Assembly: GCA_021205725.1 (NCBI GenBank)
Contig: JAJPWY010000036.1
Location: forward strand, 1-64,000
Length of the DNA stretch: 64,000 nt
Source of the DNA: Clostridiales bacterium
GTDB taxonomy: Bacteria > Bacillota > Clostridia > Oscillospirales > Oscillospiraceae
Direction of reading: 5' to 3'
Positions 54,064-64,000 of this stretch are shown one piece after another. The notes below the pieces were generated by a model, which was given only the letters and a program-made list of their open reading frames with translations, ran no database searches and was not told the DNA's origin. The position numbers and the translations under genes are program-made. Position 1 is the first letter of the stretch; each line of letters opens with the position of its first letter.

Positions 54064-54083
54064 GGCGGCCTCCTTTTTTCAAT

Positions 54084-54115
54084 AAAAAATCCGAGCGAAA
54101 AAAAGCTCCGCTCAG
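54084..54115 (-). terminator. Terminator-like hairpin just upstream of sfsA
   Basis: Minus strand CTGAGCG/CGCTCGG (7 bp with one G-T), loop with seven T residues, then ATTTTTT ending right before the sfsA SD. It either blocks antisense transcription from the rpoB side or acts as an attenuator for sfsA. Confidence 0.55.
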
Positions 54116-54130
54116 ATGGAAAATAACCCC

Positions 54131-54159
54131 TTGACACCAGGGCCTCTTTGTTATACAAT
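54131..54159 (+). promoter_or_regulatory. Consensus-like promoter of rpoB-rpoC
   Basis: TTGACA (54131-54136), 17-base spacer, TACAAT (54154-54159). The leader of about 175 bases contains CTGTGT/ACACAG (54205-54224) and further GC-rich segments. No rplJL genes are seen upstream; sfsA is there instead. Confidence 0.83.
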
Positions 54160-54341
54160 TAATTGCTATTGTGGATTTATATCCCCTGTTCGCCTTTTCT
54201 GCCACTGTGTGTATGATAACACAGTTCGCCCCACGGTGCAAGGGCCGTTTGGTGGATTTTGGCAACCGTGCCGGGCGTGTCGCACCTGCGCCCCGATGGA
54301 ATGTATTGGCCTTAACCAAAGTAACGGGAGTGAGAACATCT

Positions 54342-57300
54342 ATGGTCAAAGACGTGTACTTCGGCAACACCCTGCGGAAGAGCTTTATTCGCCATGACGA
54401 GATCCTCGAGATGCCCGACCTGCTGGAGATCCAGAAAAAGAGCTATCAGTGGTTCTTCGACGTGGGTCTGAAGCAGGTATTTAAGGATGTCGGCGTCATC
54501 ACCGACTATGCGGGCAATCTGGAACTGAGCTTCATCGACTTCTCCATGAACAAGCCCCCCAAATATGACGTGGAGGAGTGCAAGGCCCGGGACGCCACCT
54601 ACTCCAAGCCCATGCAGGTTCGGGTCCGTCTCCGCAACAAGGAGACGGGGGAGATCAAGGAGCAGGAGATCTATATGGGGGATTTCCCCCTGATGACCCA
54701 GGGCGGCTCCTTTGTCATCAACGGCGCGGAGCGTGTCATCGTCTCCCAGATCGTCCGCTCCCCCGGCATGTACTACGGCCGGGAGGAGGACAAGGCGGGC
54801 AACGTCATCTACACCACCACCGTCATCCCCTACCGGGGCGCCTGGCTGGAGTATGAGACAGACCTGAACAACGTGTTCTATGTCCGCATCGACAAGAACC
54901 GCAAGATCCCCATCACCTGCCTGCTCCGGGCGGTGGGTCTCAAGACCGACGGGGAGATTCTGGCCGTCTTTGGCGAGGACCCCCGCATCGTCACCACCCT
55001 GGAGAAGGACCCCTGCAAGACCTATGAGGACGCCATGCTGGAGATCTACCGGAAGCTGCGTCCCGGCGAGCCCCCCACGGTGGACTCCTGCGAGAGCCTG
55101 ATGGAGGCTCTGCTGTTTGACCCCCGTCGGTACGATCTGTCCGAGGTGGGCCGCTACAAGTTCAACAAGAAGCTGGACATTGCCCGCCGTCTGTCTGGGC
55201 AGACTCTGGCCGCACCCATTGCCGACCCATGGACGGGAGAGCTGCTGGCCGAGGCCGGCGTAACCCTGACCCGGGAGCAGGCTCAGGCCCTGGCTGCCCG
55301 GGGCGTCAACGAGGCCCTCATCGACGTGGATGGCACCGTCGTCAAGGTGTTTGCCAACAACGTGGTGGATATGTCCTCCTTTGTGGACTTCGACCCCGCC
55401 GAGGTGGGCGTCACTGAGCGGGTGCGGGTCTCCGTTCTCCGTGACCTGCTGGACAAGTACTCCGGCGAGGAGCTGAAGCAGGCAGTGGCGGACAGCCTGG
55501 ATCTGCTCATGCCCAAGCACATCACCGTGGACGACATCCTGGCCTCGGTGAACTACCTCAACTGCCTGGCCTACGGCGTGGGTCAGAAGGACGACATCGA
55601 CCACCTGGGCAACCGCCGTCTGCGCAGCGTGGGCGAGCTGCTTCAGAACCAGTTCCGCATCGGCTTTACCCGGATGGAGCGGGTCATCCGGGAACGGATG
55701 ACCATTCAGGATCAGGACATCGTCACTCCTCAGTCCCTGATCAACATCCGGCCCATCACCGCCGCCATCAAGGAGTTCTTCGGCTCCTCCCCTCTGAGCC
55801 AGTTCATGGATCAGACCAACCCTCTGGCAGAGCTGACCCACAAGCGGCGTATCTCCGCCCTGGGCCCCGGCGGTCTGTCCCGGGAGCGGGCCTCCTTCGA
55901 CGTCCGTGACGTGCACTACAGCCACTACGGCCGTCTGTGCCCCATCGAGACGCCGGAAGGCCCCAACATCGGCCTGATCTCCTACCTGGCCTCCTACGCC
56001 CGGGTAAACCGGTACGGCTTTATCGAGGCCCCCTACCGCAAGGTGGAGAAGGGCACCTGCCGGGTCACGGACGAGGTGGAATACATGACCGCCGACGTGG
56101 AGGATCAGTATATCATCGCCCCCGCCACCGAGCCTCTGGACGAGAACGGCTGCCTGGCCAACAAGCGTGTCACCTGCCGTCACCAGAACGACATTCTGGA
56201 CGTGGACCGCTCCATGGTGGACTATGTGGACGTGTCCCCCCAGATGATGGTCTCCGTGGCCACCGCCATGATTCCCTTCCTGGAGAACGATGACGCTAAC
56301 CGTGCTCTGATGGGCGCCAACATGCAGCGTCAGGCCGTACCCCTGCTGGTCACCGAGGCCCCCATCGTGGCCACCGGCCAGGAGTACAAGAACTGCCAGG
56401 ACTCCGAGGTCTGCGTCCTCGCCGAGGGCGACGGCGTGGTGGAGCGGGTGGACGCCACCCATATCGTCGTCCGTTACGACTCCGGCGAGCGGAAGGACTA
56501 CAAGCTGACCAAATTCATGCGCTCCAACCACACCACCTGCATCAACCAGCGGCCCATCGTCTCCGCCGGTCAGCGGGTGAAGTATCGTGAGACTCTGGCC
56601 GACGGCCCCTCCACCTGCAACGGTGAGATCGCCCTGGGCCGGAACATCCTCATGGGCTTTATGACCTGGGAGGGCTATAACTACGAGGACGCCGTGCTGC
56701 TCTCCGAGCGGATGGTGAAGGAGGACGTGTTCACCTCCATCCACATCGAGGAGCACGAGCTGGAGGCCCGGGAGACCAAGCTGGGCCCCGAGGAGATTAC
56801 CCGGGACATCCCCAACGTGGGCGACGACGCCCTGAAGGATTTGGACGAGCGGGGCATCATCCGTGTGGGCGCAGAGGTCACCGCCGGGGACATCCTGGTG
56901 GGCAAGGTCACCCCCAAGGGCGAGACCGACCTGACCGCCGAGGAGCGGCTGCTCCGGGCCATCTTCGGTGAGAAGGCCCGGGAGGTTCGGGACACCTCCC
57001 TCAAGCTGCCCCACGGCGCCAGCGGCATCGTGGTGGACGTGAAGGTGTTCACCCGTGAAAATGGCGACGAGCTGGGCCCCGGCGTCAACCAGTGCGTCCG
57101 GGTGTATATTGCCCAGAAGCGGAAGATCTCCGTGGGCGACAAGATGGCAGGCCGCCACGGCAACAAGGGCGTGGTCTCCCGCATCCTGCCGGTGGAGGAT
57201 ATGCCCTTCCTGCCCGACGGCACCCCCCTGGACATCGTCCTGAACCCCCTGGGCGTGCCCTCCCGTATGAATATCGGTCAGGTGCTGGAGGTTCATCTGG

Positions 57301-58043
57301 GCTACGCCGCCAAGACCCTGGGCTGGAAGGTGGCCACCCCCATCTTCAACGGCGCCAACGAGCAGGACATCCAGGCCCTGCTGCGCCAGGCCGGTCTCAA
57401 CGAGAACGGCAAGAGCTGGCTCTATGACGGCCGCACCGGTCAGCGGTTCGACAACCCCGTCACCGTGGGCTATGTCTACTTCCTCAAGCTCCACCATCTG
57501 GTGGACGATAAGATCCACGCCCGCTCCACCGGCCCCTATTCCCTGGTCACCCAGCAGCCTCTGGGCGGCAAGGCCCAGTTCGGCGGCCAGCGGTTCGGCG
57601 AGATGGAGGTCTGGGCGCTGGAGGCCTACGGCGCCGCCTACACCCTCCAGGAGATCCTGACCGTCAAGTCCGACGACGTGACCGGGCGTGTCAGCACCTA
57701 CGAGGCCATTGTCAAGGGCAAGAACATCCCCAAGCCCGGCGTGCCCGAGTCCTTCCGGGTCATGATGAAGGAGCTGCAGGCTCTCTGTCTGGACGTGCGT
57801 GTGCTGGACAAGGACGGCAATACCATCGACCTGCATGACCTGGACGACGACGATGACGGCTACGTGACCCGGGACAAGGATTTTGACGACGATTACTATC
57901 CCCAGAACGAGCAGGAGTTTGCCGACAACGGCTACACCACCGGCGAGATGGACGCCGAGGGCAACATCGTCGAGGACGAGGCTCCCACCTTCGAGGAGGG
58001 CGAGCTGTTTCTGGACGATGCCGGTACTCCGGACGATGATTGA
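54342..58043 (+). CDS. rpoB: DNA-directed RNA polymerase subunit beta
   Basis: 1233 residues. Recognised throughout: the N-terminal lobe, the rifampicin region [20 protein letters not shown] (about residues 488-507) with the sensitive-type Asp, His and Ser, GPNIGLI, the active-site basic segment [13 protein letters not shown], and the C-terminal [21 protein letters not shown] in parts. An acidic C-terminal tail of about 60 residues rich in Asp/Glu extends beyond the conserved end. The ATG at 54342 (MVKDVYFGN) is chosen; a longer in-frame reading would run back to the promoter. Twenty bases separate it from rpoC. Confidence 0.98.
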   Translation: MVKDVYFGNTLRKSFIRHDEILEMPDLLEIQKKSYQWFFDVGLKQVFKDVGVITDYAGNLELSFIDFSMNKPPKYDVEECKARDATYSKPMQVRVRLRNKETGEIKEQEIYMGDFPLMTQGGSFVINGAERVIVSQIVRSPGMYYGREEDKAGNVIYTTTVIPYRGAWLEYETDLNNVFYVRIDKNRKIPITCLLRAVGLKTDGEILAVFGEDPRIVTTLEKDPCKTYEDAMLEIYRKLRPGEPPTVDSCESLMEALLFDPRRYDLSEVGRYKFNKKLDIARRLSGQTLAAPIADPWTGELLAEAGVTLTREQAQALAARGVNEALIDVDGTVVKVFANNVVDMSSFVDFDPAEVGVTERVRVSVLRDLLDKYSGEELKQAVADSLDLLMPKHITVDDILASVNYLNCLAYGVGQKDDIDHLGNRRLRSVGELLQNQFRIGFTRMERVIRERMTIQDQDIVTPQSLINIRPITAAIKEFFGSSPLSQFMDQTNPLAELTHKRRISALGPGGLSRERASFDVRDVHYSHYGRLCPIETPEGPNIGLISYLASYARVNRYGFIEAPYRKVEKGTCRVTDEVEYMTADVEDQYIIAPATEPLDENGCLANKRVTCRHQNDILDVDRSMVDYVDVSPQMMVSVATAMIPFLENDDANRALMGANMQRQAVPLLVTEAPIVATGQEYKNCQDSEVCVLAEGDGVVERVDATHIVVRYDSGERKDYKLTKFMRSNHTTCINQRPIVSAGQRVKYRETLADGPSTCNGEIALGRNILMGFMTWEGYNYEDAVLLSERMVKEDVFTSIHIEEHELEARETKLGPEEITRDIPNVGDDALKDLDERGIIRVGAEVTAGDILVGKVTPKGETDLTAEERLLRAIFGEKAREVRDTSLKLPHGASGIVVDVKVFTRENGDELGPGVNQCVRVYIAQKRKISVGDKMAGRHGNKGVVSRILPVEDMPFLPDGTPLDIVLNPLGVPSRMNIGQVLEVHLGYAAKTLGWKVATPIFNGANEQDIQALLRQAGLNENGKSWLYDGRTGQRFDNPVTVGYVYFLKLHHLVDDKIHARSTGPYSLVTQQPLGGKAQFGGQRFGEMEVWALEAYGAAYTLQEILTVKSDDVTGRVSTYEAIVKGKNIPKPGVPESFRVMMKELQALCLDVRVLDKDGNTIDLHDLDDDDDGYVTRDKDFDDDYYPQNEQEFADNGYTTGEMDAEGNIVEDEAPTFEEGELFLDDAGTPDDD

Positions 58044-58063
58044 TAAGGAGGAGGACGTTATCT

Positions 58064-61963
<3,900 letters not shown>

Positions 61964-61985
61964 GCCGCCCCTCCCCTTTCCTGTG

Positions 61986-62028
61986 AAAAAACGCTCCTGT
62001 GGCTCTTTTGAGCCGCAGGAGCGTTTTT
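61986..62028 (+). terminator. Terminator of rpoB-rpoC
   Basis: 14-bp stem ACGCTCCTGTGGCT/AGCCGCAGGAGCGT with one mismatch, loop CTTTTG, tail TTTTT. Confidence 0.9.
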
Positions 62029-62474
62029 GAATCATAAGGTGCTCTTGTAGGAATTGATGTAGAGGAAAGGCCGGGGCTTCACGCCTTGAGAACGCCCCGC
62101 CTGATCGTTCCAACGACCATATGAACCGCAACGCAGTAAAAGAGCGGCCAGACACGCATCACAACGATGCGGGCTGGTTGCTCTTTTTGAGCGTCTCCCA
62201 CTTTTTTGCAAGTCATCCCAGCATGTACATGTATAAAAGCTTATCCCCTTCCATTGATGATGAGGAAAATGCGCCTGGCAAGCGGAGTCAGGCAGAGCCG
62301 GTCGTTTTATTCTCATCTCTGCCTTTCTCCCGGCAACATCCTGCCGTATTTTACCGGAACTTTACAGGTGCCTGGTTTCGCATCTTACACAGTGGGCAGT
62401 ACAATAAAGCTGTACAGCTTTCTGCTGTGGACAGAACGACTGCAATCAGTTGAAAAAGAGAGGTAGATAACTAC
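62029..62474. other. 446-bp non-coding region upstream of the PstS-like gene
   Basis: No convincing gene. It contains a long imperfect hairpin at 62138-62188 (AAAAGAGC...GCTCTTTT with CCAG/CTGG and GCATC/GATGC inside, then TTTTTGAGCG). It also has GGGGC/GCCCC pairing at 62081-62100, and the palindrome at 62406-62421. A minus-strand reading frame of 94 codons (62032-62316) lacks family features, and I do not call it. The block at 62040-62190 has the look of an old mobile-element remnant, without proof. Confidence 0.5.
62400..62421 (+). promoter_or_regulatory. -10 element and 16-bp palindrome before the PstS-like gene
   Basis: TACAAT (62400-62405) is followed at once by AAAGCTGTACAGCTTT (62406-62421), a perfect palindrome that would cover the transcription start. 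TTTACA and TTACAC, spaced 18 bases apart, lie upstream and loosely resemble PhoP-type half sites. The -35 is unclear. Confidence 0.5.
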
Positions 62475-63371
62475 ATGCGGAAACGGGAACGAATCCTTCT
62501 GCTGCTTCTGGCCCTGGCGCTGATACTGAGCGGCTGCGGGGCGGCGGGAGGCAGCCTGGCGGCGGTGGACGGCCTGGACGACCTGGGCGAAGTTCAGGTG
62601 GTCTCCAGAGAGGAGGGCTCCGGCACTCGGAGCGCCTTTGCGGAGCTGGTAGGCTTTGACGGGAGCACAGACGGCGAGAGCGCCGACGCCACTGTGGACA
62701 CGGCTCTGGTGGTCACAGACGCAGATGCGGTGATCGACGCCGTCGCCTCCGATTCGTCGGCGGTGGGCTATGTCTCCATGGGCGCATTGAGCAACCTGGA
62801 CGGGGCGAAGGCCCTGGCGGTGGACGGCGTGGAGGCCACGCTAGACAACGTGAAAAAGGGCAGCTATCCCCTGAGCCGACCCTTCTGCCTGGCCTGGAGC
62901 GGCAGCCTCAGCGAGCTGGAGCAGGACTTCCTGACCTATGTGCTGGGCAAGGGACAGGCGATCGTGGGCCAAGGCTATGTGACGGTGGCGGACAGCACCA
63001 CCTTCCTCTCCGGGAAGCAGTCCGGCACCATCACCATCCACGGCTCCACCTCTGCCGCCCCGTTGCTGGAGGAGCTGGCGGCGGAGTATATGACGCTCAA
63101 CCCCAACGCCACGGTCGAGGTAACGGCCTCCGATTCCACCACCGGCCTGAACGACGCCATGCAGGGCAAATGTGACTTTGGCGCAGCCTCCCGTGAGCTG
63201 AAGGACTACGAGGCAGAGCTGCTGGACTATGAGGTCATTGCGGAGGACGGCATCGCCGTCATCGTCAACGGAGAGAACCCCCTGGACGCCGTCACGCTGG
63301 AGGAACTATACGGCCTCTTTACCGGGACGATTGCGGACTGGAACACCATCAATACAGAAAGGGAAGACTGA
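62475..63371 (+). CDS. PstS-like phosphate-binding lipoprotein, circularly permuted
   Basis: 298 residues, lipobox ILSGCG (Cys about 21). The order of the two lobes is reversed relative to classical PstS. The segment with SREEGSGTRSAF, normally in the second half, comes first (about residues 44-55). The classical opening TIHGSTSAAPLLEEL with DSTTGL, GAASRELKD and DGIAVIVN comes last (about 182-285). All phosphate-binding motifs are still present. I recall similar permuted proteins in other gut Clostridia. No pstCAB follows; the next gene is a Na/Pi cotransporter, one base after the stop. Confidence 0.85.
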   Translation: MRKRERILLLLLALALILSGCGAAGGSLAAVDGLDDLGEVQVVSREEGSGTRSAFAELVGFDGSTDGESADATVDTALVVTDADAVIDAVASDSSAVGYVSMGALSNLDGAKALAVDGVEATLDNVKKGSYPLSRPFCLAWSGSLSELEQDFLTYVLGKGQAIVGQGYVTVADSTTFLSGKQSGTITIHGSTSAAPLLEELAAEYMTLNPNATVEVTASDSTTGLNDAMQGKCDFGAASRELKDYEAELLDYEVIAEDGIAVIVNGENPLDAVTLEELYGLFTGTIADWNTINTERED

Positions 63372-63372
63372 G

Positions 63373-64000
63373 ATGAACGACACATTACAAATTATTTTTG
63401 GTCTGTTCGGCGGACTGGCCATCTTCATTTACGGCATGAACCTGATGAGTGAATGTCTCCAGAAGGCGGCCGGGGAGCGGATGAAGCAGATTTTGGGTCT
63501 GCTGACCCGGAACCGGCTCATGGGAGTGGTGGCCGGAGCGTTGGTGACAGCGGTGCTGCAGAGCAGCAGCGCCACCACCGTCATGGCCATCGGCTTCGTC
63601 AGCGCAGGGCTGATGACGCTGCCCCAGGCCATCTCCATCATCTTCGGCGCCAACATCGGCACCACCATCACCGCCCAGATCATCGCCTTTAAGATTACGG
63701 ACTATATCTACGTGTTCATATTCGCAGGCTTCCTCGTGTCCTTCATCAGCAAGAACGAGAAGGTGAAGAACATTGGACGGACGGTGTTCGCCTTCGGTCT
63801 GCTGTTCCTGGGCATCGAGACCATGGGCGACGTGATGAAGCCCCTGGCCTCCAGCCCGGTGTTCACCGACATGATCGCTCAGGTGGCGGACATCCCGGTG
63901 CTGGGTGTGGCCGTGGGCACCCTGATGACCCTGGTGGTACAGAGCAGCAGCGCCACCATCGCCGTGCTGCAAAATTTCGCATCCCAGGCCGGCGCAGACG
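63373..64000 (+). CDS. Na/Pi cotransporter family protein, N-terminal part (3' end outside window)
   Basis: At least 209 residues of a NaPi-II-like transporter. Hydrophobic start (IIFGLFGGLAIFIYGMNLM), then the two inverted QSSS repeats VLQSSSATTV (about residue 57) and VVQSSSATIA (about 189) that line the transport path. GANIGTT lies between them. The start overlaps nothing but lies one base after the PstS-like stop, so both are co-transcribed. In the family a cytosolic PhoU-like domain often follows beyond the part visible here. Confidence 0.93.
   Translation, partial: MNDTLQIIFGLFGGLAIFIYGMNLMSECLQKAAGERMKQILGLLTRNRLMGVVAGALVTAVLQSSSATTVMAIGFVSAGLMTLPQAISIIFGANIGTTITAQIIAFKITDYIYVFIFAGFLVSFISKNEKVKNIGRTVFAFGLLFLGIETMGDVMKPLASSPVFTDMIAQVADIPVLGVAVGTLMTLVVQSSSATIAVLQNFASQAGAD

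Noticed and set aside
54312-57836. Open frame of 1174 codons opposite rpoB
   Set aside because: Antisense shadow of a conserved gene; composition typical of third-position GC bias.
62032-62316. 94-codon frame on the minus strand
   Set aside because: No SD, no domain, and it spans hairpins; probably non-coding or a remnant.

Overview
The window is a gene-dense, high-GC chromosomal segment of a Gram-positive (Firmicutes) bacterium. It is most likely a gut Clostridia of the Oscillospiraceae/Flavonifractor-Oscillibacter type. This is inferred from gene content: a fused FeoA-FeoB iron transporter, an Amt-PII fusion, a pseudouridine kinase with a helix-turn-helix start, MacAB-like transporters with acidic adaptors, and Thr/Ser/Asp-rich lipoproteins. 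It is not inferred from any database match. No rRNA, tRNA, CRISPR array, prophage or insertion sequence was recognised. The low-GC island around 17.2-18.3 kb looks the most foreign.

Layout. 1-3.1 kb: the end of gltB plus gltD (glutamate synthase). 3.2-8.6 kb: a two-component system divergent from an operon of a VTC-domain protein, a DUF4956 membrane protein and a beta-helix carbohydrate-binding lipoprotein; both divergent promoters carry the same 10-bp box. 8.6-11.7 kb: a second two-component system and an orphan lipoprotein. 11.8-16.9 kb: glmS, upp, tsaB, tsaE (minus strand) and a RodA/FtsW protein (plus). 17.0-18.3 kb: a small Xre-type regulator with palindromes and a divergent acidic lipoprotein. 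18.4-22.9 kb: the operon trmL-pgk-tpiA-gpmI. 23.1-29.1 kb: proB, proA, mnmE and feoAB. 29.3-33.1 kb: a BMP-family lipoprotein divergent from psuK-psuG (pseudouridine salvage). 33.2-35.0 kb: pepF. 35.1-41.8 kb: a MacAB-like ABC transporter operon with two different adaptor proteins, one of 1039 residues with a long Asp-Thr repeat. 42.0-45.3 kb: a vWA protein and a zinc-type ABC importer. 45.4-47.9 kb: a GDPD enzyme and two zinc-ribbon proteins. 48.1-53.1 kb: a GH2 beta-galactosidase and the Amt-PII fusion. 53.4-62.0 kb: sfsA divergent from rpoB-rpoC. 62.5-64.0 kb: a circularly permuted PstS-like lipoprotein and a Na/Pi cotransporter cut by the window end.

How the genes work together. Nitrogen assimilation is represented by ammonium entry and PII signalling in one polypeptide, and by GOGAT. 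Central glycolysis (pgk, tpiA, gpmI) is one transcription unit. Proline synthesis, tRNA modification (mnmE, trmL, tsaB, tsaE), amino-sugar and uracil salvage, and RNA polymerase are housekeeping. Accessory functions centre on the envelope and on uptake of iron, zinc, phosphate and nucleosides.

The most interesting candidates for undescribed biology are the VTC/DUF4956/beta-helix operon with its box-sharing two-component system, the Xre-palindrome-lipoprotein unit, the dual-adaptor transporter with the Asp-Thr spacer, and the attenuator-like leader of amt. All coordinates and motifs were read by eye; homology assignments are from family knowledge without searches.
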